Shown one piece after another: positions 25,156 to 34,541 of a DNA stretch of 64,000 nt (the first letter of the stretch is position 1; each line of letters opens with the position of its first letter). The DNA is from an uncultured Oscillospiraceae bacterium (GTDB lineage Bacteria; Bacillota; Clostridia; Oscillospirales; Oscillospiraceae). Where the stretch lies: contig CATKZP010000014.1 in the NCBI GenBank assembly GCA_949841355.1, positions 22,616 to 86,615 of the forward strand, in the 5' to 3' direction. The translations under genes were made by a program, and so were the position numbers. The notes under the pieces are model-generated. The model did no database searches and was not told the DNA's origin. It saw only the letters and a list, made by a program, of their open reading frames with translations.

Positions 25156-26265
25156 TTGACAAGATTCCTGTATATCCTGCTGGTGGTGCTGCTGTTCGGC
25201 ATTCTCATCGCCATCCACGAATTCGGCCACTTCATCACCGCCAAGCTGCTGGGGGTGAAGGTGAACGAATTCGCCATCGGTATGGGTCCAGCCCTCTGGC
25301 AGAGCCGGAAGGGGAAGGATGAACCGTGGAACGATGAAGGGGAAACCCTTTACAGCCTGCGCCTGTTCCCCGTTGGCGGCTACTGCGCCATGGAGGGAGA
25401 GGATGAGGACACCGGCGATCCCCGGGCCTTTTCCCGGCAGAAGGGCTGGAAGAAAGTGCTCATTCTGTGCGCCGGGTCCTTTATGAACTTCCTGCTGGGA
25501 CTGGTGATCGTGGTGGCGCTGGCCCTGGGTTCCTCCCAGGTGGCGGTGCCGGTGGTGACCGAGCTGGTGGACGGCTTCCAGCACCAGGGGAAGGCTGGCC
25601 TTATGGTGGGCGACCAAATCCTCAGCGTGGACGGGAACCCCATCCTGGTGAACAGCGACGCATCCTTTTTCATCCGCCGCAACGACGGGAACGGCATGGA
25701 TCTGGTGGTGAAGCGGAACGGGGCCAGGGTGGAGCTGAACGATCTGCGGATGGAGCGGTTTGAGTACGTCCACGAGGGCCAGACCACCAGGGGCTTCGGC
25801 ATTGTGATGGGGGAGACGCGGTACGCAAGCATCCCCCAGCGGATCGCGTCGGGCTTTGCGGAGACCATTGATTTTGTGCGCATCGTGTGGGTGAGTTTGG
25901 GCGATCTGGTAACGGGCCGGGTGGCGGTGTCTGAGCTGTCCGGTGTGATCGGCGTGGTGGACGTGGTGTCCGAGATGGGGGAGCAGGCCCAGGATCAGGC
26001 CCAGTCCGCCCTAGCAGGGGTACTGGGCGTGTTCAGCATGATGGCCCTTATCGCCGTCAACCTGGCGGTGATGAATATGCTGCCCATCCCGGCGCTGGAC
26101 GGCGGGCGAATCTTCTTCGTGCTGCTCAACGGACTGCTCTACGCGGTGGCCCGCCGGAGGATTCCCGAGAAGTACGAGGGCTATGTCCACGCCGGGGCCT
26201 TTGTGGTGCTGCTGGCGCTGATGGCGGTGGTGGCCCTCCACGACGTATGGAATATTTTTGTCTAG
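25156..26265 (+). CDS. rseP: RIP metalloprotease RseP (site-2 protease, M50)
   Basis: 369 residues. Intramembrane zinc protease. The HExxH zinc motif is HEFGH at 21-25 in the first membrane helix, the third ligand motif is LPIPALDGG near 309-317, and one PDZ domain lies at roughly 110-190 ([16 protein letters not shown]). Homologues cleave anti-sigma factors and remnant signal peptides (RasP in B. subtilis). TTG 25156 follows gaggtgacgcgtt; a Leu/Ile-rich helix begins four residues later. The dxr-rseP-ispG order is conserved in Firmicutes. Confidence 0.95.
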   Translation: MTRFLYILLVVLLFGILIAIHEFGHFITAKLLGVKVNEFAIGMGPALWQSRKGKDEPWNDEGETLYSLRLFPVGGYCAMEGEDEDTGDPRAFSRQKGWKKVLILCAGSFMNFLLGLVIVVALALGSSQVAVPVVTELVDGFQHQGKAGLMVGDQILSVDGNPILVNSDASFFIRRNDGNGMDLVVKRNGARVELNDLRMERFEYVHEGQTTRGFGIVMGETRYASIPQRIASGFAETIDFVRIVWVSLGDLVTGRVAVSELSGVIGVVDVVSEMGEQAQDQAQSALAGVLGVFSMMALIAVNLAVMNMLPIPALDGGRIFFVLLNGLLYAVARRRIPEKYEGYVHAGAFVVLLALMAVVALHDVWNIFV

Positions 26266-26278
26266 GCAGGTGCGGGCA

Positions 26279-27316
26279 ATGACCAGAAAAATCAACGTGG
26301 GCGGCGTCTCCGTAGGCGGAGGCGCCCCCGTCTCGATCCAGTCCATGACCAATACCCCCACCCACGATGTGGAGGCCACCCTGGCGCAGATCCGGGCGCT
26401 GGCCTCCGCCGGGTGTGATATCGTCCGGGTGGCGGTGCCCGACATGGCGGCGGCCCAAGCGGTGGGCGCGCTGAAGGCGGGCAGCCCGGTTCCGCTGGTG
26501 GCGGATATCCACTTTGACTACCGGCTGGCGTTGGAGGCGGCGGAGCAGGGGATCGACAAAATCCGCATCAACCCTGGAAATATCGGCCTTCCGGAGCGGG
26601 TAGAGGCGGTGGCCAAGGCCTGCAAGGAGCGGGGCATCCCCATCCGGGTGGGGGTGAACGGCGGCTCGCTGGAGAAGGAGCTGCTGGTCAAATACGGCGG
26701 CCCCACCCCGGAGGCCATGGTGGACAGCGCCCTGGGCCACATCCGGCTACTGGAGCGGTACGGCTTCGAGGACATCTGCGTGTCGCTGAAAGCCTCCTCT
26801 GTACCCGCCACCATGCGGGCCTGCCGGCTGATGGCGGAGCGGTACGACTACCCCCTGCACCTGGGCGCCACCGAGGCGGGCACCCGGGACATGGGGGAGC
26901 TGAAGGCGGCGGCTGGCATCGGCGGGCTGCTGGCTTTGGGCATCGGGGACACCCTGCGGGTGAGCCTCACCGCCGACCCAGTGGAGGAAGTATACGCCGC
27001 CCGGCGGATTTTGAAGGCCATCGGCCTGCGCCGGGAAGGTCCGGAGCTGATCTCCTGCCCCACCTGCGGGCGGACCCAGATCGACCTCATCCCCATGGCG
27101 ATGCGGGTGGAGGAATTATTGAAGGATGTGGACAAGCCCATCACCGTGGCGGTGATGGGGTGCATCGTCAACGGCCCCGGCGAGGCCCGGCACGCGGATG
27201 TGGGGCTGGCCGGAGGCAGAGGAGAGGGCGTGCTGTTCCAGCGCGGGGAGATTGTGGCCAGGGTGCCGGAGGACCAGCTGGTGCCCGGGCTGATGAAGCT
27301 GATTGAGGAGCTGTAA
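26279..27316 (+). CDS. ispG: 4-hydroxy-3-methylbut-2-en-1-yl diphosphate synthase
   Basis: 345 residues. Iron-sulphur enzyme converting methylerythritol cyclodiphosphate to HMBPP, the next-to-last MEP step. The cluster cysteines appear as SCPTCGRTQ (near 259-264) and [10 protein letters not shown] (near 293). The TIM-barrel opening [20 protein letters not shown] is diagnostic. ATG 26279 lies behind aggcaggtgcgggca; a TTG at 26258 would overlap rseP. With dxs, dxr and uppS this gives a coherent isoprenoid-to-cell-wall-carrier cluster. Confidence 0.96.
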   Translation: MTRKINVGGVSVGGGAPVSIQSMTNTPTHDVEATLAQIRALASAGCDIVRVAVPDMAAAQAVGALKAGSPVPLVADIHFDYRLALEAAEQGIDKIRINPGNIGLPERVEAVAKACKERGIPIRVGVNGGSLEKELLVKYGGPTPEAMVDSALGHIRLLERYGFEDICVSLKASSVPATMRACRLMAERYDYPLHLGATEAGTRDMGELKAAAGIGGLLALGIGDTLRVSLTADPVEEVYAARRILKAIGLRREGPELISCPTCGRTQIDLIPMAMRVEELLKDVDKPITVAVMGCIVNGPGEARHADVGLAGGRGEGVLFQRGEIVARVPEDQLVPGLMKLIEEL

Positions 27317-27427
27317 AGGGAAAAGATTTGACACAGCAATCCATGATGAAGTGACAAAATTCCAGGCTGGATGACCAGAATACTGATGTGATTGAGCGCG
27401 GCGGGAGATAAGGAGCGAGACATAGAT

Positions 27428-30400
27428 ATGCCGACATTTCAACAGACCTTTGCCAACTGCCCCTTCCCGGAGGGGGTTTTGGCTGTTTTGGGGAGCTTTC
27501 CCGCCCAGGTGCGGGTGCTCAAGGCACAGCGGGCCATGGAGGTGGCCGTCTCCGGAACGAACGTTTCACGTGAAACATTGGCCCAGGCGGAGGAGTGCTT
27601 AAAGCGGGCCTTCGGCCTCAGCGCCGCCACGGTGGACGTAAATGAGCCGGTGCCAACGGCTCCCGCCGGGGCGGAGCAGTCCCCCGCGCCGGAGCCGGAC
27701 AGCCCCCAGAGCGCACCGGAGCCGTCCGCTCCAGTGCCACCGGGAGACTTAGAGGCGCAGATGGCGGCCATGCGCCGCAAGTTGCTGCGCGCAGACACCC
27801 CCGCCGCCGGAAAGGGGAAAAAGAAGGTCAGGCAGATTTACGGCAAGATCAGCGGCAAAAAGAAGCCCGTGCCCATGAACGAGCTGACGCTGGACATGGG
27901 CAGCGTGCTGGTGGAGGGCGAGGTGTTCAACGTGGAGCACCGGGAGCTCACCCGCCGGAAGGCGTGGGTGGTGTGCTTCGACCTCACCGATCTGACCAGT
28001 TCCATTCGGATCACCCGGTTCATGGAGGGGGAAGAGGCCAAGCCCATCATCGACCAGGTGAAAAAGGGCCAGCGGCTCCAGGTGCAGGGACGGCTCACCC
28101 TGGGGCGGTTCGACAACAACGATCTGGTGATGGAGCCCTACGGCATCAACGAGGCGCCCAAGCCCGAGGGGCGGCAGGATACCGCCCCCGACAAGCGGGT
28201 GGAGCTCCACTTACATACCAAGATGTCCACCATGGACGCCCTGTGCGACACCAAAGCGGTGGTGAAGCGGGCCATCGAGTGGGGCCACCCCGCCATCGCC
28301 ATCACGGACCACGGGGTGGTGCAGTCCTTCCCCGACGCTTACAGCGCCTCCGGCCGGGGGGAGAAGATCAAGGTGCTGTACGGGGTGGAGGCCTACTACC
28401 AGAATGACGTGGACGAGCAGGCGGCGGTCCACGGCCCCGGCGATATGCCTCTGGACGGGGAATTTGTGGCCTTTGACCTGGAGACCACCGGCCTGGATGC
28501 CCGGGCCGACGCTATCATTGAGATTGGCGCGGTGCGGGTTCGGGGCGGAGAAGTGGTGGACAAGTTCGCCTCCTTTGCCCAGCCGGGTCGGCCGCTGAGC
28601 GCTAAGACCGTGTCCCTCACTGGCATCACAGACGAAATGCTGAAGGGCGCGCCCGCGCCGGAGGAGGCGGTGGACGCCTTCCTGGACTGGGTAGGGGATA
28701 CGCCTCTGTGCGCCCACAACGCCGCCTTTGACACCGGCTTCATCCGGGAGTACTGCTTCCGTGCGGGCCGGCGGTTTGATCCGCTGTATTTCGACACCTT
28801 GATTTTGGCCCAGTACCTGTGCCCTAAGCTGCCAAATCATAAGCTGGACACGGTGGCCAGCGCCCTTGGCCTGCCCCCGTTCCAGCACCACCGGGCCTAT
28901 GACGACGCGGAGACCTGCGGGCTCATCCTGGCGGCGCTGGTTCCGCTGCTCCGGGAGCAGGGGGTGGAGCGGGCGGCCCAGATTAACCGGGTGTTCGCCG
29001 GAAAGAGGCGGGGGGGCAGGGGCCGCCGGTCCGCCTTCCACCTGATCGTGCTGGCGAAGAACCAGACCGGTCTGCGCAACCTCTATAAGCTGGTGTCCAA
29101 GGCCCATTTGGAGCACTTCAACCGCTACCCCATCATGCCAAAGTCCCTCATTGACGAAAACCGGGAGGGGCTTATCATCGGCTCCGCCTGCGAGGCCGGA
29201 GAGCTGTTCCAGGCGGTGGCGGCGGGACGGGAGGACCGGGAGTTGGAGCGCATCGCCGCTTGGTACGACTACCTGGAGATCCAGCCCCTGTCCAACAACG
29301 CCTATATGCTCCGACCCAATAAGGAGGGCCGGTCCATCGCCCGGGACTGGGAGGACCTGCGGAATTTCAATCGGCGGGTGGTGGAGCTGGGAGAGAGGCT
29401 GAGCAAGCCGGTGTGCGCCACCGGGGACGTCCACTTCATGGAGCCCACGGACGAGGTATACCGCCATGTGCTGCTAGCGGCCAAGGAGTTCGAGGATGCT
29501 GACCAGCCCAATCCCCTCTATTTCCGCACCACCGACGAGATGCTGGAGGAATTCTCCTACCTGGGCGCGGAAAAGGCCCGGGAGGTGGTGGTGGACAGCC
29601 CCAGGCTCATCGCGGACTGGTGCGACAATGTGCGGCCGCTGCCCGACGGGCTATTTGCACCCAAGCTGGAAAATTCCGATGGCGAACTGAAGGATTTGGT
29701 GTGGGGTAAAGCTAAACGCCTTTACGGAGAAGAGCCGCCCCAGATTGTGGTGGACCGCATCAACGCGGAGCTGGTGGACATCATCCGGTGCAAATACGAC
29801 GTGATTTACATGTCCGCCCAGAAGCTGGTGCAGAACTCGCTGGAACACGGCTATCTGGTGGGCTCCCGGGGATCGGTGGGATCGTCCCTGGTGGCGTTCA
29901 TGTCGGGCATCACCGAGGTGAATTCCCTGCCCGCCCACTACCGCTGCCCCAGCTGCAAGCACGCCGACTTCGACTATGCCCAGGACCCCTCCCATCCCTA
30001 CGGCTGCGGCGCGGACATGCCGGACATGAAGTGCCCGGTTTGCGGCGCGGACTATGAGAAGGACGGGTTCAATATCCCCTTTGAGACATTTTTGGGCTTT
30101 GGCGGGGACAAAGTGCCCGATATCGACCTGAATTTCTCCGGCGAGTACCAGTCCAGCGCCCATAAGTATACCTTTGAGCTGTTCGGCAAGGACCACGTGT
30201 TCCGGGCGGGAACCATCGGCACGGTGGCGGAAAAGACCGCCATCGGCTACGCCAAAAAGTATTTGGAGCTGGTGGGCAGGCTGGACGCCCCCTTTGCCGA
30301 GGTGCTCCGGCTGGCCAAGGGCTGCGAGGGGGTCAAGCGCACCACCGGTCAGCATCCCGGCGGCATGGTGGTCATCCCCCAGGACAAGGAGATCTATGAT

Positions 30401-31567
30401 TTCTGTCCCGCCCAGCACCCGGCGGACGACAAGGACTCGGACATCATCACCACCCACTTTGAATATCATTCCATGGAGTCCAACCTCCTCAAGCTGGATA
30501 TGCTGGGCCACGATGACCCGTCCATGATCCGAATGCTGGAGGATATCACCCAGGTAAACGCCCAGAAGATCCCCCTGGACGACCCCAAGACCATGAGCCT
30601 GTTCACCACCTCGGAGGAGCTGGGCTTTGCCGACGACCCCGTCCTGGGGCCCACAGGCGCGGTGGCCATTCCGGAGTTCGGCACCTCTTTCGTGCGGGGA
30701 ATGCTGGAGGACACGCATCCCAACCAATTCGACATCCTCGTCCGGCTGTCCGGCTTCTCCCATGGCACCGACGTGTGGCTGGGCAATGCCAAGGACCTGA
30801 TTACCTCCGGCACCGCCAAGGTCAACGAGGCCATCGGCTGCCGGGACGATATCATGATCTTCCTCATCTCCAAGGGGTTCAAGGATACCCGGGCCTTCAA
30901 AATTATGGAGGCGGTGCGCAAAGGCCGGGGGCTGCCCGAGGGGGCGGAGGACGAGATGAAGGAGCACGGCGTCCCAGAGTGGTACATCGAGTCGTGTAAA
31001 AAAATCGCCTACCTGTTCCCCAAAGCCCATGCGGTGGCCTACGTGATGATGGCGTTTCGCATCGCATGGTTCAAGGTGCATCGGCCGCTGGCCTTTTACG
31101 CCGCCTATTTTTCCATCCGGGCAAAGGCCTTTGATGAGAAATACATGTGCCGGGGAATGGAAGTGGTGAAGCAGAAAATGGCGGAAATCAACGCCAAAAA
31201 GAACGCTAAAGAGAAAAAAGACCGGCCTTCTGCGGTGGAAGAGGATATGCTCACCACGCTGGAGGTGTGTTATGAGTTCTATCTGCGGGGGTTCAGCTTC
31301 GCCCGGATGGATATTTGCCGGTCTCACGCCGTCAACTTCCTGGTGGATGAGGGGAAGGGGGCGCTCATTCCGCCCTTTACCTCGGTGGCTGGACTGGGAG
31401 AGACGGTGGGCTGGGATATCATGGACAAGCGTCAGGGGAAGGACTTTTTGTCCATCGAGGAGTTTTCCCTGGCGTGCAGCAAGGTATCGAGCACCCATCT
31501 GGCTCAGCTCAAGGAGGCGGGGGCCTTCGGGGACCTGCCGGACAGCAGCCAGTTTTCGCTGTTTTGA
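27428..31567 (+). CDS. polC: DNA polymerase III alpha subunit, PolC type
   Basis: 1379 residues, slightly short of the usual ~1430. Gram-positive replicative polymerase. Order: short N-terminal domain, OB-fold (about 160-240, with VEGEVFNVEHRELTRRKAWV), PHP domain (HLHTKMSTMDALCD near 260), inserted DEDD 3'-5' exonuclease (FDLETTGLDARAD near 348), rest of PHP, then the palm with metal aspartates in KVPDIDLNFSG (near 898). A cysteine-rich zinc insertion (RCPSCKH, then KCPVCGADY) is typical of PolC. ATG 27428 follows aaggagcgagacatagat; TTG 27392 is an alternative. A parS-like palindrome lies in codons 45-50. A terminator follows at 31586. Confidence 0.97.
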   Translation: MPTFQQTFANCPFPEGVLAVLGSFPAQVRVLKAQRAMEVAVSGTNVSRETLAQAEECLKRAFGLSAATVDVNEPVPTAPAGAEQSPAPEPDSPQSAPEPSAPVPPGDLEAQMAAMRRKLLRADTPAAGKGKKKVRQIYGKISGKKKPVPMNELTLDMGSVLVEGEVFNVEHRELTRRKAWVVCFDLTDLTSSIRITRFMEGEEAKPIIDQVKKGQRLQVQGRLTLGRFDNNDLVMEPYGINEAPKPEGRQDTAPDKRVELHLHTKMSTMDALCDTKAVVKRAIEWGHPAIAITDHGVVQSFPDAYSASGRGEKIKVLYGVEAYYQNDVDEQAAVHGPGDMPLDGEFVAFDLETTGLDARADAIIEIGAVRVRGGEVVDKFASFAQPGRPLSAKTVSLTGITDEMLKGAPAPEEAVDAFLDWVGDTPLCAHNAAFDTGFIREYCFRAGRRFDPLYFDTLILAQYLCPKLPNHKLDTVASALGLPPFQHHRAYDDAETCGLILAALVPLLREQGVERAAQINRVFAGKRRGGRGRRSAFHLIVLAKNQTGLRNLYKLVSKAHLEHFNRYPIMPKSLIDENREGLIIGSACEAGELFQAVAAGREDRELERIAAWYDYLEIQPLSNNAYMLRPNKEGRSIARDWEDLRNFNRRVVELGERLSKPVCATGDVHFMEPTDEVYRHVLLAAKEFEDADQPNPLYFRTTDEMLEEFSYLGAEKAREVVVDSPRLIADWCDNVRPLPDGLFAPKLENSDGELKDLVWGKAKRLYGEEPPQIVVDRINAELVDIIRCKYDVIYMSAQKLVQNSLEHGYLVGSRGSVGSSLVAFMSGITEVNSLPAHYRCPSCKHADFDYAQDPSHPYGCGADMPDMKCPVCGADYEKDGFNIPFETFLGFGGDKVPDIDLNFSGEYQSSAHKYTFELFGKDHVFRAGTIGTVAEKTAIGYAKKYLELVGRLDAPFAEVLRLAKGCEGVKRTTGQHPGGMVVIPQDKEIYDFCPAQHPADDKDSDIITTHFEYHSMESNLLKLDMLGHDDPSMIRMLEDITQVNAQKIPLDDPKTMSLFTTSEELGFADDPVLGPTGAVAIPEFGTSFVRGMLEDTHPNQFDILVRLSGFSHGTDVWLGNAKDLITSGTAKVNEAIGCRDDIMIFLISKGFKDTRAFKIMEAVRKGRGLPEGAEDEMKEHGVPEWYIESCKKIAYLFPKAHAVAYVMMAFRIAWFKVHRPLAFYAAYFSIRAKAFDEKYMCRGMEVVKQKMAEINAKKNAKEKKDRPSAVEEDMLTTLEVCYEFYLRGFSFARMDICRSHAVNFLVDEGKGALIPPFTSVAGLGETVGWDIMDKRQGKDFLSIEEFSLACSKVSSTHLAQLKEAGAFGDLPDSSQFSLF
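27562..27577. promoter_or_regulatory. parS-like ParB/Spo0J binding site within polC
   Basis: CGTTTCACGTGAAACA matches the Firmicute parS consensus TGTTTCACGTGAAACA at 15 of 16 positions, including the full TTTCACGTGAAA core. It is read as Asn-Val-Ser-Arg-Glu-Thr using TCA, CGT and ACA, codons that are unusual in this GC-rich gene, which suggests the DNA sequence itself is kept. ParB binding is inferred from the match. Confidence 0.8.
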
Positions 31568-31585
31568 GGAGAATGACGCAAAAAA

Positions 31586-31618
31586 AGAGGCTGCTCCACG
31601 CCGAGCGGCCTCTTTCCT
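31586..31618 (+). terminator. Rho-independent terminator after polC
   Basis: AGAGGCTGCTC pairs with GAGCGGCCTCT (one G-T pair), followed by TTCCTTT. Confidence 0.88.
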
Positions 31619-31674
31619 TTAATTCCCTTATTAACCTTGTGCTGTTCCTTTATTCAAAATTGCAGATATTCATA

Positions 31675-32067
31675 TCATAACCAGTGCAATTCACATTTGC
31701 CTGTGGCATTTCTAAACTCCCAACGCAAATAGTATCTGCGTTTTTCCTCTAACTCTGCCGTTCCGGTAGGAAACTGCCTATTTAATTTCAATAATTGTTC
31801 CTTGTTCCTGTCTAATAAGAATACCTCTGCATCTCCTTGCGACAGTTGACAATCAAAGATAAACTTGTATGTCCTGCCTCCATGGAATCTGCCCGCATGT
31901 CTGACCCAGCCGGTGCAAGAATCCAGTGCTGCCCTGTCTGCATCTTTCCCTGGTCGAAATACACACAAAACGGCCTGTGTGCTTTTGGATACCGCAAGAC
32001 CTTTGATATATAGAAGATACATCACAATGCTGAACGGCAATATGAAAAAGCATATCCACCAGCCCAT
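31675..32067 (-). CDS. Small membrane protein of unknown function
   Basis: 130 residues from the ATG at 32067 (MGWWICFFILPFSIVMYLLY), behind agagaaggacgcgcc. One N-terminal membrane helix (about 3-24) is followed by a mixed soluble part with YKFIFDCQLSQGDAEVFLLD and YYLRWEFRNATGKC. The domain is not recognised. Codon use is AT-richer than in polC or the his genes, suggesting accessory origin. It is transcribed away from the P-loop kinase gene just upstream on the same strand; no clear separate promoter was assigned. Confidence 0.6.
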   Translation of the reverse strand: MGWWICFFILPFSIVMYLLYIKGLAVSKSTQAVLCVFRPGKDADRAALDSCTGWVRHAGRFHGGRTYKFIFDCQLSQGDAEVFLLDRNKEQLLKLNRQFPTGTAELEEKRRYYLRWEFRNATGKCELHWL

Positions 32068-32161
32068 GGCGCGTCCTTCTCTCAAATTTCGATTTTATAC
32101 AGTAAATTTGCTGGTCATTTACTTTTTCGATCAGCAGCACGCAAATAGATCAGGGACTCCT

Positions 32162-32587
32162 TTAAAAAATGTTCCGGCAGATTTCTTCGGCGTCCGGGCA
32201 GCCGTTGTGGACGTGAAAGTCGTGGGACTCGCTGTCGAAGCAGCCGTGCTTTTTCTCCAGCATCATGGCCACCGGAGCGGGAAGATTTCCGTGCATCCGG
32301 GCGGCGAAGCGCTCCTTGATGGTGTCCAATTCCGCCGTAACAAGGATGCGGACGGCGCCGTCTGGAAGCAGCGCCAGGTGCTCCCGCTCGGTGGTGACGT
32401 AGATGATGGTGTCCCCTTGAACGGCGTCGGATAGCTGCTGCCGGAACAGGCGGACGGCCTCGGCTTCGCTTTTGGCCAGGCGCAGGTAGTCCTTGCCGCT
32501 GTAGATTTTGCCGTGGGCGGCGTCGTTGATGCGGTCGGCCAATGTGGTTTTGCCGGTGCAGCTTTCGCCAAAAATCGCAATCAGCAT
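32162..32587 (-). CDS. P-loop nucleoside/shikimate kinase-like protein
   Basis: 141 residues from the ATG at 32587 (MLIAIFGESCTGKTTLADRI), 8 bases after ggagg. Walker A is GESCTGKTT at about 7-15. A DYLRL segment near 37 and the DTIIYVTTEREHLALL segment could form the LID and substrate site. Short P-loop kinases of this shape act on small metabolites or nucleotides; the substrate is not readable. The gene has a near-consensus promoter at 32622-32650, back to back with the his operon promoter and sharing a palindrome, so its expression may be tied to histidine genes. Confidence 0.7.
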   Translation of the reverse strand: MLIAIFGESCTGKTTLADRINDAAHGKIYSGKDYLRLAKSEAEAVRLFRQQLSDAVQGDTIIYVTTEREHLALLPDGAVRILVTAELDTIKERFAARMHGNLPAPVAMMLEKKHGCFDSESHDFHVHNGCPDAEEICRNIF

Positions 32588-32621
32588 AATAAAATCCTCC
32601 AAATCCTCTTATGTGTTGGTG

Positions 32622-32650
32622 ATTGTAGCAGAAAAAGTATTTTTTGTCAA
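32622..32650 (-). promoter_or_regulatory. Sigma-A promoter of the P-loop kinase gene
   Basis: Minus strand TTGACA (32650-32645), 17-base spacer, TACAAT (32627-32622). Its -35 overlaps the palindrome at 32646-32666. Confidence 0.88.
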
Positions 32651-32666
32651 GAAAGCCATTCTTGAC
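32646..32666. promoter_or_regulatory. Perfect palindrome between divergent his and kinase promoters (putative operator)
   Basis: Left arm GTCAAGAA (32646-32653), spacer AGCCA, right arm TTCTTGAC (32659-32666). The arms abut or overlap the -35 boxes of both promoters, the classical position for a shared operator. The binding protein is unknown. Confidence 0.65.
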
Positions 32667-32695
32667 TTGACACAGGGGATGGAATGTGGTATCAT
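32667..32695 (+). promoter_or_regulatory. Sigma-A promoter of the histidine operon
   Basis: TTGACA (32667-32672), 17-base spacer, TATCAT (32690-32695), 41 bases before the hisZ ATG. Confidence 0.88.
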
Positions 32696-32736
32696 TCATC
32701 ACATTAGTGAACTAAAGAACCTGGAGGCTGTATATT

Positions 32737-33903
32737 ATGAACGTCCATATCAATACCCCCGAGGGGACTCGGGACCGGCTGTTTTCCGAGTGCCTGGAAC
32801 GCCGTCAGGTGCAGAGCGCCCTGGTGGAGCTGTTCCGCCGCCGGGGCTATACGGAGGTCATTACCCCTGAGGTGGAGTTTTACGACCTGTTCATCCAGTC
32901 CGGCAACCCCATCCCCCAGGAGGCCATGCTGAAGATCATCGACCGCTCTGGGAAGATCATGGTGATGCGGCCCGACTGCACCGCTCCCATCGCAAGGGTG
33001 GCGGCCACCAAGCTGAAAAATCTGGCGCTGCCCCAGCGGCTGTACTATGACCAGACGGTGTTCCGCGACCGCCTGGCCCATGTGGGCGGCAGCCGTGAGA
33101 TCGCTCAGTGCGGCGTAGAAATGATCGGCGCGGTGGGGGAAAAGGCCGATTTGGAGATGGTGGCCATGGCGGTGGACGCCCTGCGCTCCTGCGGGCTCAA
33201 GCAGTTCCACATTGAGCTGGGTCACGCCGGCTTCTACCGGACTCTGGCCGGGCGGATGAATATGCCGGAGGAGGAGCTGGAACGGCTGCGCGCCGCCATC
33301 GAGGGGAAAAACTTCGCCCTTCTGAACGATTTGTTGGAGCCATACCGGGGAGAGGGAGCCTGTGCCGCCCTGCGCCGCCTGCCCTATCTGTTCGGCGGGG
33401 TGGAGGTGCTGGATGAGGCCCAGACGCTGGCAGGGTCCTGCGGCAGCTTGGACCATTTGCGGCGGCTGTATGCCGAGTTGGAGGCCGCCAGATACGGGAA
33501 CTGCGTTCGGTTTGATTTGGGGCTGGTACATCAATTGGACTACTACACTGGGCTGGTGTTTCGGGGTTACGCTGAGGGTGCGGGGGCGCCTGTGCTGTCC
33601 GGAGGGCGGTACGACGGGCTGATGGAACAGTTCGGCCGCAGGGCGGAGGCCATCGGATTCGCGGTGGATGTGGACGCGGTGGGGGCCTGCCTCACGGTGG
33701 AGACGCCAAAGCTGGAGACGGTGATCCACTACGGCCCCAGTTTGCTTGCAAAGGCGCTGGCGGTGGTGGACAGCCGCCCGGCGGGATGCTGTGAGCTGTC
33801 CCCCTGCCGGACGGTAGAGAGCACCTTGAACCTGGCCCGGGAGAAGGGCGCAAGCCGGGTGCTGGTGCTGGATAACGGAGAAGAGAGGTGGCTGACGGTA
33901 TGA
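32737..33903 (+). CDS. hisZ: ATP phosphoribosyltransferase regulatory subunit HisZ
   Basis: 388 residues. Histidyl-tRNA-synthetase-like protein without aminoacylation function; it forms a hetero-octamer with short-form HisG and carries histidine feedback. Motifs: N-terminal GTRDRLFSECLERRQ, class II motif 2-type FRDRLAHVGGSREIAQCGVEMIG, and the HisA-like RFDLGLVHQLDYYTGLVFRGY near 265-285. ATG 32737 follows ctggaggctgtatatt. It is the first gene of the operon and overlaps hisG by ATGA. Confidence 0.95.
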   Translation: MNVHINTPEGTRDRLFSECLERRQVQSALVELFRRRGYTEVITPEVEFYDLFIQSGNPIPQEAMLKIIDRSGKIMVMRPDCTAPIARVAATKLKNLALPQRLYYDQTVFRDRLAHVGGSREIAQCGVEMIGAVGEKADLEMVAMAVDALRSCGLKQFHIELGHAGFYRTLAGRMNMPEEELERLRAAIEGKNFALLNDLLEPYRGEGACAALRRLPYLFGGVEVLDEAQTLAGSCGSLDHLRRLYAELEAARYGNCVRFDLGLVHQLDYYTGLVFRGYAEGAGAPVLSGGRYDGLMEQFGRRAEAIGFAVDVDAVGACLTVETPKLETVIHYGPSLLAKALAVVDSRPAGCCELSPCRTVESTLNLAREKGASRVLVLDNGEERWLTV

Positions 33904-34541
33904 GCGAACGGCTGCGCATTGCCCTGACAAAAGGGCGGCTACAGGATAAATCGGTGGAGCTGTTCGAGGCGGCGGGGCTGGACTGCGCCCCGGTGCGCAA
34001 CCCCGGACGGCGGCTGATCCACGCTCTCCCCAACTATCCGCTGGATGTGGTGCTGGCAAAAGCGCCGGATGTGATTACCTACGTGGAACACGGAGTATGC
34101 GATTTGGGTGTGGTGGGCAAGGATACCATTTTGGAGAAGGGCGGAGCCTTCTACGAGGTGCTGGATCTGGGCTTTGGCCGCTGCCGGTTCGCCTTGGCGG
34201 TAAAAAAGGACAGCGATTTTTACGGCACTTACAAGACCCGGCGCATCGCCTCCAAGTATCCCAACGTCACCCGGGCCTTCTTCGAGGGCAAGGGGATGGA
34301 CGTGGACATCATCAAAATTGAGGGCAGTGTGGAGCTGGCCCCTATTTTAGAGCTGGCGGACGGCATCGTGGACATTGTGGAGACGGGGGCTACGCTGAAA
34401 GAAAATGGGCTGGAGCCCATTGAGGATGTGGCCCGTGTGTCGGCGCGGCTTATTGTCAATACTGCGTCCATGAAGCTCTACAAAACCGAGATCACCGACT
34501 TTTTATCCCGCGTGGAGCGGGAATTGGGGGGACGGACATGA
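33900..34541 (+). CDS. hisG: ATP phosphoribosyltransferase, short form
   Basis: 213 residues, the short form that lacks the C-terminal regulatory domain and needs HisZ, which is encoded immediately upstream. It catalyses the first step of histidine synthesis, joining ATP and PRPP. Motifs: RIALTKGRLQDKSVELF at the N-terminus, DLGVVGKDTILE, and the PRPP-loop-like DGIVDIVETGATLKENGL near 160-178. ATG 33900 overlaps the hisZ stop; the stop overlaps hisD. Confidence 0.96.
   Translation: MSERLRIALTKGRLQDKSVELFEAAGLDCAPVRNPGRRLIHALPNYPLDVVLAKAPDVITYVEHGVCDLGVVGKDTILEKGGAFYEVLDLGFGRCRFALAVKKDSDFYGTYKTRRIASKYPNVTRAFFEGKGMDVDIIKIEGSVELAPILELADGIVDIVETGATLKENGLEPIEDVARVSARLIVNTASMKLYKTEITDFLSRVERELGGRT

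Noticed and set aside
27328..27356. Promoter between ispG and polC (TTGACA at 27328)
   Set aside because: No acceptable -10 box occurs at 16-18 bases, so it was not listed.
29651..31498. Minus-strand open frame of 615 codons opposite polC
   Set aside because: Antisense shadow of the polymerase coding sequence with no start site or domain.
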